64,000 bases of DNA from Brevibacillus fulvus (GTDB lineage Bacteria; Bacillota; Bacilli; Brevibacillales; Brevibacillaceae), in NCBI RefSeq assembly GCF_016908525.1, contig NZ_JAFBEB010000015.1, positions 1-64,000 on the forward strand, given 5' to 3'. Every line of letters starts with the position of its first letter. The first letter of the stretch is position 1. Below, in pieces: positions 24,076-32,473 of the stretch. The notes under the pieces are model-generated. The model did no database searches, was not told where the DNA came from, and saw only the letters and a list, made by a program, of their open reading frames with translations. Made by a program: the position numbers and the translations under genes.

Positions 24076-24181
24076 TATGTTCACTCCTTAACTCGGCAAT
24101 GAGCTTGGTTGCTGAGCAGATGAAGTCGGCAGGATAATAACCATACCCGCCTAAGGATACAAACCTTCTAGTTCTGCTCAT
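23960..24181 (-). CDS. Doubtful 73-aa reading frame
   Basis: Its ATG overlaps the stop of the 52-residue gene in ATGA (24178-24181), suggesting coupling, and its first 36 codons lie in otherwise free sequence. The second half overlaps the 138-residue gene in another frame by 116 bases, so at most the N-terminal part is under selection. Possibly a gene that lost its own stop. Confidence 0.3.
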   Translation of the reverse strand: MSRTRRFVSLGGYGYYPADFICSATKLIAELRSEHNGRNKSGTEPITKDAQPIGKARSGTDTEENSPIRLCSR

Positions 24182-24336
24182 TTTCCTCTTACCTTAAATG
24201 ATCGAATGACAAATCGTTTTCTTCCACGATTTCTAAGTGTGGTATGCTGTCCCGTCCATTCTTTTAGCCTGTGCTGTAGAATCCTATCCCAGCAATACAG
24301 TCCAAACAACACACATAACACATCCAGTCCCGTCAT
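24178..24336 (-). CDS. Small membrane protein, 52 aa
   Basis: ATG 24336 is preceded by GGAGGG at good spacing. The product has one N-terminal hydrophobic helix (GLDVLCVLFGLYCW) and a basic C-terminal tail (RNRGRKRFVIRSFKVRGK). First gene of the minus-strand small-gene operon. Function unknown. Confidence 0.5.
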   Translation of the reverse strand: MTGLDVLCVLFGLYCWDRILQHRLKEWTGQHTTLRNRGRKRFVIRSFKVRGK

Positions 24337-24602
24337 TGCCGTTCCCTCCAAACATGTCCACTTTACTTCTAAACTCTCCCGCTTCTGTAATTGGCTCAAA
24401 GTGTTATCTATATCTCAAAAAGCCTGTAATCTTCACAGTCGTCATAGATACAGGGAGTAAATTTTGATGTTCTCGCCTTCTTTTATGTAGAGCATTTTCA
24501 CGAAAAAAGGGATTGAGATGCGGTTCCCTCATCGAAAAAATTTGTGTTTGATGAGGCTCTGCCAAGTGTGGAAATGCACTGATTCATAGGGAGGCGTTGT
24601 AG

Positions 24603-26177
24603 ATGTTTGATAACTTGAAATCCGTTGCGATCTATGCTCGAGTAAGTACTGAGGAGCAAGCTGAGGAAGGTTACTCTATACAGGCTCAGTTGGACACATT
24701 GAGACAATATGCTAAACAAAACCGATATATAGTTTCCAAGGAGTATAAAGACGAAGGTATATCTGGCAAGTCAATACAGAATCGTCCTCAACTCCAACAG
24801 TTACTGCGAGATGCCAAACAAGGGCTGTTTCAAGAAGTGATCGTTTGGAAGATTAACCGGATTTCACGTAACCAACTTGATCTGTTGACCATCGTAGACG
24901 AACTGCAAAAACATGGTGTTTCCTTCCGCAGCTATACCGAGAATTTTGAAACAGAGACACCAATGGGCAGATTTGCTCTCCAAATGATGGGGTCAGTTGC
25001 GGAACTGGAGCGTAATACAATTGTCGATAACGTCAAAATGGGCATGAAACAACGTGCCAGACAAGGGAAATGGAACGGTGGTAAAGTTTTGGGGTATGAG
25101 TCTGTTGAAGTGGAAGGCAGTACATTCCGTAAACGAAAGGAGACCAGACTCGTAATTGTGGAATCAGAAGCGGCATTGGTACGGATGATCTTTGAAAAAT
25201 ACGCCAGTGGAAAAGGGATAAAAGCGATTGCCAATGAACTAAATCACCTCGGCTACAAGACCAAATGGGGCAAGCCTTTTAGTGTAGTGGCAGTTAAAGA
25301 CATCCTGAATAACCCGCTTTATGTAGGCAAAATCCGTTTCAATAAACAAGAGAATTGGACAGTTAAAAGACGTAAAGGTACCAATGCCAGCCCCATTCTG
25401 GCAGATGGTGAGCATGAACCAATCATTTCTGAAGAACTCTGGAACACCGTACAAGCCATGTACAAGACAAAATCCGAAAAGCCAGCACAGGTGTTTCATG
25501 GCTCCTTTCCCTTTACTGGGGTCATGCGCTGCCCTATGTGTGGGCATGGTATGGTTGCTCAGCGTGCCACTCGTAAAAACAAGAATGGGGAAATCAAATA
25601 CACACTGTACTATCAATGTGGACAGTTTGCCAATAAAGGCTCTGCGGTATGCCGGGCGAATAGCGTTAGGGCAGATTATGCTGAAGAAGAGATTCTTGCT
25701 CGTATAGAGAAGATAGTAAGCCAGCCACAGATTACGGCAGATGTGGCAAAGGAGCTTGGGCAACGCCAAGAAGTGGACAAAGAGCCACTTGAGCAGGAAT
25801 TGAAGCATGTCGATAAAAAACTTGCCGACTTAAAGCGAAAAATTAGTAAGTACTTTGTATTGTATGAAAATGATCAGCTTGAAGCCGAGGAGTTGAGAAA
25901 ACGAGTACGAGAATTATCTGAAATGGAGCAACGGCTGTCTATACGGAAAGCGGAAATTGAGAATCAACTGAAATCTGGTGATATCACTCCCATACCGTTT
26001 GAGGTATTGAAGGGTATGCTAAGGGAGTTTCGGAAGGTATTTAAGCGGGCTGATCATGTAAAAAGAAAGCAGTTGGTACATGCGTTGATAAAGGAAATAA
26101 CTGTGACATCCGGTAGGAAGATAGATAAGATTGAATGGAAATTTGATGATCTAAAGGAGACTTTACTCGTAAGCTAG
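24603..26177 (+). CDS. Large serine recombinase of element 1
   Basis: The 524-residue enzyme has the resolvase catalytic domain (YARVST, Ser15; NRISRN with Arg86 and Arg89), the Recombinase domain (NNPLYVGKIRFNKQENW, about 200-290), a zinc ribbon (Cys310, Cys313, Cys339, Cys350) and a C-terminal coiled coil (about 375-450). Nothing is missing. Large serine recombinases cut att sites with a transient 5'-phosphoserine link and mediate insertion and excision; the staphylococcal Ccr enzymes are of this class and length. GGGAGGCG precedes the ATG. Two diverged copies of the rlmH 3' end flank the element, so these are its likely att sites. Whether it is closer to Ccr or to phage-type integrases cannot be told here. 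Confidence 0.93.
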   Translation: MFDNLKSVAIYARVSTEEQAEEGYSIQAQLDTLRQYAKQNRYIVSKEYKDEGISGKSIQNRPQLQQLLRDAKQGLFQEVIVWKINRISRNQLDLLTIVDELQKHGVSFRSYTENFETETPMGRFALQMMGSVAELERNTIVDNVKMGMKQRARQGKWNGGKVLGYESVEVEGSTFRKRKETRLVIVESEAALVRMIFEKYASGKGIKAIANELNHLGYKTKWGKPFSVVAVKDILNNPLYVGKIRFNKQENWTVKRRKGTNASPILADGEHEPIISEELWNTVQAMYKTKSEKPAQVFHGSFPFTGVMRCPMCGHGMVAQRATRKNKNGEIKYTLYYQCGQFANKGSAVCRANSVRADYAEEEILARIEKIVSQPQITADVAKELGQRQEVDKEPLEQELKHVDKKLADLKRKISKYFVLYENDQLEAEELRKRVRELSEMEQRLSIRKAEIENQLKSGDITPIPFEVLKGMLREFRKVFKRADHVKRKQLVHALIKEITVTSGRKIDKIEWKFDDLKETLLVS

Positions 26178-26188
26178 CTAAAGGGTTA

Positions 26189-26223
26189 AGCAAGGCGAAG
26201 CAAAATAAGTGCTTCGCCTTGCT
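26189..26223. terminator. Perfect 14-bp hairpin behind the recombinase
   Basis: Arms 26189-26202 and 26210-26223 are exact complements with a 7-base loop, 12 bases after the recombinase stop. There is no T-run, so it may be a weak terminator, a bidirectional barrier to the convergent hamB, or a protein-binding site. Confidence 0.6.
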
Positions 26224-26316
26224 CCCTCATCGTTTCGCTTCAAGAAAACTGTTGGTAATGGAAAAAGAAATATTCCGTCCAATATTGCTGTTCTTTGACC
26301 ATTAATCGGTATCTAC

Positions 26317-28902
26317 TTAGCTATTTCGCCCGATAAGAATATGCATAACCTCTTGAATTATTATTGGGGACAATTCAAGCGATTCTAGATTAACAGTATT
26401 TAACCACTCAAGACATTGGTCAGTATTATAATTATCATGAACAATCAGTTCTGACAATGCGATGGCAGTAGTTCTAGAAAGTCCAAGGCTCATTAGGGAA
26501 ATTTGTGTTTGCTGTGATGCACCGAACTCAAGCCAGATATTTAGTTTTGGTAGATCCATTGCTAAATCTGTAAACCCTTCCTTTTCAAGGAAGTATTTAA
26601 GGATATCAATATAGCACGAAGAATACTTTGCAAATTTAAATCTTGCAAATTCCTCTATGTCCCGCATTGTTTCTCTGATTACGCTAGGTAATGTTTTCTT
26701 CTTATCCTTTCTTTTTCTCCAATATCCCCAATTCCGTTCAATAATCCAAGCCAACCCATATCCTCTCATCCAATTTGTGACTAGCACTGCTCTATATTCG
26801 TTTAGCTGTGGCGGATCACCTGAGAGATGTTTTGAGATTCTCCCTATTACTCTTACATAACTTTCATATGCCTCTTCACTTTCAGGTAAAGCTGGTATTA
26901 ACTCAGTATAATCTCTCTCAAATGAAGAAAAATAATCAAGTAGCGATTGTTGTGCTATAGGGCTTATTCCTGGATTTCGGTAAATAATCTTCTTTGGTAT
27001 TTCAATTTTTTCGAGAACCTTAGCACATTCATGTTCAATTTGGTCAATTATTTCATCACTAGAAGGATATCTTGAAATAACAGGTGATTTTTTTAGTTCA
27101 TCATATCGTATACGTTCTCCTAAGAGATAAGTAAATGTATATTCTAACTCTTGTTCAGACGCCGCAACTTTCCGTGGTGTTCCATCAGATATAAATTTAA
27201 CTAAATCATCGCCTTTTTTCTGCAAGACTTCCTTTATGGTACTTGTAATTGGATACTTCCTTTTATTACGTGGAGGCCCATCTCCCCATACTTTATCATT
27301 GGGGTCAATACAAATTACATTTCCTTGAAATTCCTTCCCTTGTCTACCTGCTCGCCCTGCTAAGTTCCAAAAATCAATCTCGCTCATTGGTTTTTTCATG
27401 CCTTTTTTTGGGCCTCTAAGAAATATTGTTTTTGCTGGAAGGTTTACTCCTTCAATAAGTGTTGAAGTACAAACAAGAAAATGAATTTTCCCGCTTGTAA
27501 ACAGTCTTTCTATTTCATTTCTGACAAGTAAAGGCATATTTCCATAATGAAATGCAACTCTTCTACCTAACGCTTGCACAAGAGTATAATTTTTATTTAT
27601 TACTTTCTTGACAAGGTTGATTAATTCTACGATTTCTTCATCATCTGTTTCACACGCTTTTCCTTGTAATGTCCATAATTGTAGAGCAGTTTTTTCAGCA
27701 TCAGCGGCACCATTTACATAAATTAGGTTTCCACCATTTTTACTAGCCAAAGAAAAAGCAACAATTGGTAACCTCATACTTTTTCTTGCTGGTCTATCTG
27801 ATACCTCAAACTTACCTAATTTTAGTATCTCATTTTTATAACATAATTCCATTTGCCACTGCTTTGCTTTTGTAGACACTTGGGAAACCCATATTAAATT
27901 TTGGTTTACTGCAACTTGCTCTGATGATATGGGATGTTTTATTGAGTTCTCTGGAGCTTGTTTGAGCAAAAATTCAGGGTTTTCGGTCATGGGACTGGAA
28001 AAATATACCCTAACTGAATTATTTCTCCTTCTTGTTTCCTCAATAACTTGCTCCAATAAAACACCTCTTGTTCCATCACCAATTTTTTGAGCTTCATCAA
28101 CTATTAATAAATGCGGTTTAAAAGTTGGGTAATCACTTAGTAACCACTGTAACCTCTCTTGTGTTAATATAAGAACTATCCTTTTTTTGTTCCAACCATT
28201 GGGTAAGCTTGGAACTGAACTGACAAATACATTATCAAGTCCTCTTTCATTTAAAGCATCAATTATTTCAAACTCAACTTGTTGAATTAATGCTCTTGTA
28301 GGTACCATAAACACAATGTTTTTTTCTTCGCCTGCTATTAAGCTATCCTCTACAATTCTCCTCAAAATAAAGGATTTACCTGCTGACGTAGGCGCTGAGA
28401 TACTTAGCCACTGATTGTTTTGGGCACTATCGTAAACTGACTTTTGGAACCTATTAATTGATACGATTTTGTAATCCTCAGAATTTAAAATAGAAAACTT
28501 AATCCTTCTCTGCATCATATCCAAATGTAGAGGAAACGGTATATTTTCTTCAAAATTTTTTGGAATTAAATTCCTTCTCATAGCAAGTTTAAGTGAAGGG
28601 GTATTTGTCAATGTATCCAAAATTATTGCAGAAGCAATTTTATAATTATTATGTTCTGGCTCTGAATTTAAGCAATACTGAGCAATTCTTAAAGCAGCGT
28701 CTTGACATACTCCTACTTCACTTTTTGCTAATACGCTCGCACATTTAAGCATATAATTCCAATCGATAGAACTACACTCATAATCTTTGCTTATTAGAGG
28801 GAACTGGGAACCAACTGATTGTAGTAATAAATTTTGGTATAACTCTTGAAAACCATCGAGTTCTATTAATTTTTCTGGCAATCCTTTTTCTTTAGAGGGC
28901 AT
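26317..28902 (-). CDS. hamB: Hachiman defence helicase HamB
   Basis: The 861-residue SF2 (Ski2-like) helicase has Walker A APTSAGKS (about 170-177), PTRALI motif Ia, DEAQ motif II (269-272), SSPMT motif III and NLAGRAGRQG motif VI (513-522). In Hachiman, HamB senses DNA damage or phage DNA structures and holds the nuclease HamA in check until activated. ATG 28902 has AAAGGAG upstream and follows hamA by 35 bases. Codon use is strongly AT-rich compared with rlmH next door. Length and motifs are normal. The pairing with a DUF1837 protein makes this call firm. Confidence 0.88.
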   Translation of the reverse strand: MPSKEKGLPEKLIELDGFQELYQNLLLQSVGSQFPLISKDYECSSIDWNYMLKCASVLAKSEVGVCQDAALRIAQYCLNSEPEHNNYKIASAIILDTLTNTPSLKLAMRRNLIPKNFEENIPFPLHLDMMQRRIKFSILNSEDYKIVSINRFQKSVYDSAQNNQWLSISAPTSAGKSFILRRIVEDSLIAGEEKNIVFMVPTRALIQQVEFEIIDALNERGLDNVFVSSVPSLPNGWNKKRIVLILTQERLQWLLSDYPTFKPHLLIVDEAQKIGDGTRGVLLEQVIEETRRRNNSVRVYFSSPMTENPEFLLKQAPENSIKHPISSEQVAVNQNLIWVSQVSTKAKQWQMELCYKNEILKLGKFEVSDRPARKSMRLPIVAFSLASKNGGNLIYVNGAADAEKTALQLWTLQGKACETDDEEIVELINLVKKVINKNYTLVQALGRRVAFHYGNMPLLVRNEIERLFTSGKIHFLVCTSTLIEGVNLPAKTIFLRGPKKGMKKPMSEIDFWNLAGRAGRQGKEFQGNVICIDPNDKVWGDGPPRNKRKYPITSTIKEVLQKKGDDLVKFISDGTPRKVAASEQELEYTFTYLLGERIRYDELKKSPVISRYPSSDEIIDQIEHECAKVLEKIEIPKKIIYRNPGISPIAQQSLLDYFSSFERDYTELIPALPESEEAYESYVRVIGRISKHLSGDPPQLNEYRAVLVTNWMRGYGLAWIIERNWGYWRKRKDKKKTLPSVIRETMRDIEEFARFKFAKYSSCYIDILKYFLEKEGFTDLAMDLPKLNIWLEFGASQQTQISLMSLGLSRTTAIALSELIVHDNYNTDQCLEWLNTVNLESLELSPIIIQEVMHILIGRNS

Positions 28903-28962
28903 AGGAAATCTCCTTTAAAAAGGCTTCACGAAAATCATCAACCGATGGGAACGGAATAAGAA
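28892..28962 (-). other. Probable true C-terminal codons of hamA in shifted frame
   Basis: About 22 codons open in another frame read LIPFPSVDDFREAFLKEI and end in TAA at 28892-28894, inside the start of hamB. The residue pattern continues the HamA fold better than the terminated frame. Two consecutive TGA codons close the unshifted frame. Confidence 0.5.
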
Positions 28963-29723
28963 ACACCTCTATATTCTAGCTTTTTAAAAGTTGGGCTTTT
29001 AGGGTTCAGATAATTTAAGAATGCCTGTTCGAGCAAAGGATCACATAAATCAATGTTATCTCGGAACAATTGAAGATCCCTATCTTGTGCAGAGTCTGTG
29101 CCGCCATCATCTATTAAAAATGGTTTTAAACTGTCTAAGCATTTACTTATTGCGTTATCAATGCTGGTATATAATTTAGATTCTCCCCAATAGAGTGATA
29201 GTTTTTGTGTATTGTTATCAAATTGGGCATATATCCCATCCGATCCATGAAAATGCATTTCTTTGCTTGTTTTTAAGGGCATTTTACACATTACCTGTGG
29301 CAATCCTAGAAAAGTTTGAGTCAATAAGTACAGGAGCATTTCACCACCTTCTCCAGTCTGTGAGAGTGAAGTGAATAATTGCCTAGCTTTAACTGCCAAC
29401 TCAGTCCATTTAACAGTTGACCTAGTTTTAATCATATGATTATGTGCTTCAAGAATTTCACTTCTAGGAATAGAATAATCTATAACTGCCGCAGCAACAG
29501 CGCGTGCTAAATCTTTAACTCTCGGGCGATCATTGCCATCATGAGAAATTGTATGACAATGAAGTTTTGCCTTCGTATTTAGTATTTGTATGTTAGTTGC
29601 TACACAATTGAAGTAAGCATCTAAGTCTTTACCGTCTCCAACAACTAATTTTTTTATCTTAGCTTCCAAGTCTCCTACATTAGTTACTTTAGATGCTTTA
29701 ACTTTTCTCGCAGGTACTGCCAT
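28938..29723 (-). CDS. hamA: Hachiman effector nuclease HamA (DUF1837)
   Basis: From ATG 29723 (GGGAGGG upstream) the frame gives 261 residues of the DUF1837 family: GEGGEMLLYLL around 124-134, then GSDG (Asp162) and WGESK (Glu181, Lys183), forming the PD-(D/E)XK-like site. HamA degrades DNA when released by HamB. The C-terminus looks wrong: after YRGVS the frame stops within seven codons, while a shifted frame continues with LIPFPSVDDFREAFLKEI to 28892 and would overlap hamB by 11 bases. A one-base indel in GTTTC near 28960 would join them. So the annotated end may be a frameshift, a sequence error or a programmed shift. A -10 TATAAT lies upstream near 29773. Confidence 0.85.
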   Translation of the reverse strand: MAVPARKVKASKVTNVGDLEAKIKKLVVGDGKDLDAYFNCVATNIQILNTKAKLHCHTISHDGNDRPRVKDLARAVAAAVIDYSIPRSEILEAHNHMIKTRSTVKWTELAVKARQLFTSLSQTGEGGEMLLYLLTQTFLGLPQVMCKMPLKTSKEMHFHGSDGIYAQFDNNTQKLSLYWGESKLYTSIDNAISKCLDSLKPFLIDDGGTDSAQDRDLQLFRDNIDLCDPLLEQAFLNYLNPKSPTFKKLEYRGVSYSVPIG

Positions 29724-29834
29724 TTTGTTCCCTCCCAGTAGGGACATAGATATATGAATATACTGATTATTATACTAAAAACTGGGACTGTAGTGCTAGT
29801 AATGGAAACAATAGTTTTTTCAAAACCGTTGCCG

Positions 29835-29852
29835 TTACTTGTGGTACGGTTC
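29835..29852. other. att copy A at the 3' end of rlmH
   Basis: The last 18 bases of rlmH, GAACCGTACCACAAGTAA on the minus strand, recur at 15276-15293 (17/18) and 1463-1480 (16/18). Because the gene remains intact, the element supplied or preserved the codons at insertion, as SCC elements do in staphylococcal orfX. Confidence 0.8.
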
Positions 29853-30314
29853 CCCCCGACTAATCCGAAACGCTCGATACACCTGCTCCAGCAGGATTAA
29901 CCGCATCAGCTGGTGCGGGAAGGTCATCTTGGAAAACGACAAATGGGCATCGGCCCGCTTCAGCACGTCATCGGACAATCCCAGCGAGCCGCCGATGACA
30001 AACGCCACCTGGCTGCGGCCATGCAGGGCCAGCTTGTCCAATTCGGCCGACAGCTTTTCCGAACTCCACATCTGGCCCTCGATGGCGAGGGCGATCACAT
30101 GCTGATCGGGCTTGAGTTGCGCCAGGATGCGCTCGCCCTCTTTGCGCTTTACTTGTTCCATCTCGGCTGCACTCATCTCTTCCGGCGCTTTCTCGTCGCT
30201 GACTTCGACGATTTGCAGCTTGCAATAGGTGGACAATCGTTTGCTGTATTCATCAATGCCTTCCTTGAGATACTTTTCCTTTAACTTGCCGACGGTGATG
30301 ATCGCAATCTGCAT
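29835..30314 (-). CDS. rlmH: 23S rRNA pseudouridine1915 N3-methyltransferase
   Basis: The 159-residue SPOUT-class enzyme methylates N3 of pseudouridine 1915 in helix 69 of 23S rRNA using SAM. Visible hallmarks are the N-terminal [16 protein letters not shown], the SAM-binding knot segment [13 protein letters not shown] and the C-terminal [22 protein letters not shown]...GEPYHK. It is the staphylococcal orfX orthologue and here too its 3' end serves as an integration site. It follows the CxxH/CxxC protein gene by three bases. Confidence 0.97.
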   Translation of the reverse strand: MQIAIITVGKLKEKYLKEGIDEYSKRLSTYCKLQIVEVSDEKAPEEMSAAEMEQVKRKEGERILAQLKPDQHVIALAIEGQMWSSEKLSAELDKLALHGRSQVAFVIGGSLGLSDDVLKRADAHLSFSKMTFPHQLMRLILLEQVYRAFRISRGEPYHK

Positions 30315-30317
30315 CGT

Positions 30318-30569
30318 TTACAATCCTTTCACATGCAGCAAGACGACTGCTCCGGGCTGACCGCAAACGGCACAATTGTGTCCAACAGCGGGATCAGCAA
30401 CTTTTTCCAGCGGGAAGGTGTCCGGGGCGACTTCATATTGGTTGACATAGTCATCAATCGCTTCCTCAACATGCTCCAGACAAACAACTTCAACCGGGTG
30501 TTCAGCGTGAATCGCGGTTTCTTTTCCTTCAATTTGTATGATTCTATCCTGTTGTGACAATGACTCCAA
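30318..30569 (-). CDS. CxxH/CxxC protein (TIGR04129 family)
   Basis: The 83-residue protein carries CLEH (residues 30-33) and CAVC (residues 65-68), the metal-binding pairs that name this small family found next to rlmH in Bacilli. Start at TTG 30569 after GGAAGGG is uncertain; TTG at 30560 is an alternative. It forms an operon with rlmH behind a good sigma-A promoter (30600-30628). The role is unknown; zinc binding is inferred from the motifs. Confidence 0.82.
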   Translation of the reverse strand: MESLSQQDRIIQIEGKETAIHAEHPVEVVCLEHVEEAIDDYVNQYEVAPDTFPLEKVADPAVGHNCAVCGQPGAVVLLHVKGL

Positions 30570-30599
30570 CTTCCCTTCCGTTCTTTTGCTTTCCTACTT

Positions 30600-30628
30600 A
30601 TTCTACCCAAGTTGCCCCGGCGAGCCAA
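30600..30628 (-). promoter_or_regulatory. Sigma-A promoter of the CxxC-rlmH operon
   Basis: Minus strand: TTGGCT at 30628-30623, 17-base spacer, TAGAAT at 30605-30600, about 30 bases ahead of the start codon. The remaining gene-free part 30629-30903 holds the terminators of the LRR gene. Confidence 0.65.
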
Positions 30629-30674
30629 CTGCTCACGCAGGAAATTGGAGGAACAGCGCCGCGCCGATCGCCAA

Positions 30675-30701
30675 CAAAAAAAGAGCACGGTTACGTGCTC
30701 T
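30675..30701 (-). terminator. Rho-independent terminator downstream of LRR gene
   Basis: Stem 30682-30689 with 30694-30701, 4-base loop, followed on the minus strand by seven Ts. A further palindrome AAAAACGGCCGTTTTT at about 30872-30887 lies closer to the LRR stop and could act as a first terminator. Confidence 0.8.
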
Positions 30702-30903
30702 CCAAGTTCACTCGACCATTCTGTTTGAGTTGCCAAAAGGTCCGTTTCCCCTGGCCGATGCGAATCAGCTCAGACAGACCAGCTATGAGCATGCGGATCG
30801 GGGGGTCAGCGGCACATCCTTTGCGCTGTCCCCAGGATCGGTCAGCGAGCGGTCTTGCAAAAACGGAACCGAAAAACGGCCGTTTTTTACACAAGCGGTT
30901 TTT

Positions 30904-32352
30904 TTAGGATCTCACCGACACACCCGCCTGTTCCAACCGTTGGCGAAGTTGTAGCGCCGCCGCATCGGTGTTCCAATCAATTCCGAGCTGAAACAGCGTG
31001 ACTTCCCGCAAAGACGGCAAGGTGGCCAATGGCGCAAGATCGGTTACGTCTGTCTGATCGAGCACCAAGCTTTTCAGGGCGGGATGGCCGGTTAGCGGCG
31101 TCAGATCGCTGATCGGGTTTTCCCCTATCAACAACGTCTGCAGCTGGGTCAGCTTGCTCAACTGCGGCAGCTTTGCGATCTGGTTGCCCGCTGCGTTGAG
31201 CAGCTGCAAGTGCGTCAGGTTGCTGACGAAATCGATGTTTTGCAACTTTCCTTGATTCAGCGCCAGCTCCTGCAGATTGGTCAAACCGGCCAGCGGCTGC
31301 CCGTCGGCAATCTCGGTAGCGGTCAGCGACAAATGGGTCAGCTTGGACAAATTCTCCAAAGGTGCCGCGGTCGTCACCGGGTTTTGGTAGACGGTCAGCC
31401 TCTCCAATTGTGTCAATCCTTGCAATGGACCGAGATCGGCAACCTTGTTTTGTTCCAGAGCGAGCTCGCGCAACCGTTTCAAGGAAGCGAGCGGACTGAT
31501 ATCCGATATCGGCGCCTGATTGATCGACAAACGGGTCAGCTGGGTCAGCTTGCTGATCGGGGCGATGTCCGTCACCGGCACCGCCGAGAGATGAAGCGAC
31601 TGCAAGCGCGGCATTCCTTGCAAAAAGCTCAGATCGGTCACGTTCACGTAATCCAGGCTCAACTCCTCCAAGGCCGACAATGAGCGCAGCGCTTCCGGAT
31701 GCGTCACCTGATTGGCATTGAGAAACAAATGCTTGAGATTGCTGGCATACTCAAGCCCGCTTAAGTCGATTGTCCCTTTCATGAGATTGAGATGGTCCAC
31801 CGCTTTCATATCCTCGATCGTCAATGGGCCTGTCTGCTTCCCAAGGGAGTCGCGCACCGCCTGCTCGACGGCAGGATCTTTGATAAAGGAAGCCGACACC
31901 GCCGTGCTGATCTGCACCAACCGCTGCTCGGCCTGCCAATCGACTTTGCCGTTAATGCTATCGGCTACAAAACGCAACGGCACCAAGGTCCGCCCATTGC
32001 GAATTTCCGCGGGAACATCCAGCCCGACCGGATATTCTTTGCTCACTCCCGCCACATTGGCCGTGACGTAAGCGGTCTTGTCCCCGATCTTCAACACAAT
32101 GGTCGCCACATTCTCTTTCGTTGCGATCACCGTTCTTGTCTTCGCATCCCAGGTTACCTTGGCTTGCAAACTTTCAAAGATGTGCCGCAACGGGACGAGT
32201 ACGCGCCCGTTCTTGATCAGCGGCGGCTGGTCAAACGTCTGCAGCTTTCCGTTTACCTCCACTTTGATATCCGGTTCCTTCGCCGCCGCGGCAGCGCTCA
32301 CGCCGGACAGCGCCAGACAGACTGCCAGCAACATGCCCATAAACCGTTTCAT
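30904..32352 (-). CDS. Secreted leucine-rich-repeat protein with copper amine oxidase N-like domain
   Basis: The 482-residue product has a signal peptide (1-24), a copper amine oxidase N-terminal-like domain (about 29-155: LVPLRHIFESL, TLVPLRFVADSI), and about 12 leucine-rich repeats of 21-23 residues to the end (ISDISPLASLKRLRELAL type, internalin-like). The first domain is a common stalk in surface proteins of Paenibacillus-like Bacilli and has no oxidase activity on its own. A surface-binding role is inferred. It sits alone between rlmH and htrA with its own terminator. Confidence 0.85.
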   Translation of the reverse strand: MKRFMGMLLAVCLALSGVSAAAAAKEPDIKVEVNGKLQTFDQPPLIKNGRVLVPLRHIFESLQAKVTWDAKTRTVIATKENVATIVLKIGDKTAYVTANVAGVSKEYPVGLDVPAEIRNGRTLVPLRFVADSINGKVDWQAEQRLVQISTAVSASFIKDPAVEQAVRDSLGKQTGPLTIEDMKAVDHLNLMKGTIDLSGLEYASNLKHLFLNANQVTHPEALRSLSALEELSLDYVNVTDLSFLQGMPRLQSLHLSAVPVTDIAPISKLTQLTRLSINQAPISDISPLASLKRLRELALEQNKVADLGPLQGLTQLERLTVYQNPVTTAAPLENLSKLTHLSLTATEIADGQPLAGLTNLQELALNQGKLQNIDFVSNLTHLQLLNAAGNQIAKLPQLSKLTQLQTLLIGENPISDLTPLTGHPALKSLVLDQTDVTDLAPLATLPSLREVTLFQLGIDWNTDAAALQLRQRLEQAGVSVRS

Positions 32353-32438
32353 CAGATCGTCCCCTCGTTTCTTCCCGCTTCTCGCTTTCCTTTTAGTCCT
32401 ACGCTATTTGACTGGGAATGGAGGAGAAAGGTTGCACG

Positions 32439-32468
32439 AAAAAAGAGGCACCTTTTGGCACCTCTTTT
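32439..32468 (-). terminator. Terminator of htrA
   Basis: AAAGAGG pairs with CCTCTTT around a short inner stem, with a T-run on the minus strand, directly behind the htrA stop at 32474. Confidence 0.7.
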
Positions 32469-32473
32469 CGTCT

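Larger units (their letters stand above)
15276..29852. mobile_element. SCC-like integrative element 1 (Hachiman, plasmid replicon)
   Basis: This segment of about 14.6 kb lies directly behind rlmH between att copies B and A. It holds an intact large serine recombinase, the Hachiman genes hamA-hamB, a ParA with a small partner, an initiator-like gene with iteron-like repeats, a DUF669 protein and several unknown small genes. The mix of plasmid replication, partition and serine recombinase suggests an element able to persist as a circle after excision. The insertion site, repeats and recombinase type match the SCC lifestyle; the absence of cch-type helicase and ccrAB pairs is a difference. Confidence 0.75.

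Noticed and set aside
30329-30736. 135-aa minus-strand reading frame over the CxxH/CxxC gene
   Set aside because: It overlaps the well-supported CxxH/CxxC protein in another frame and the sigma-A promoter.
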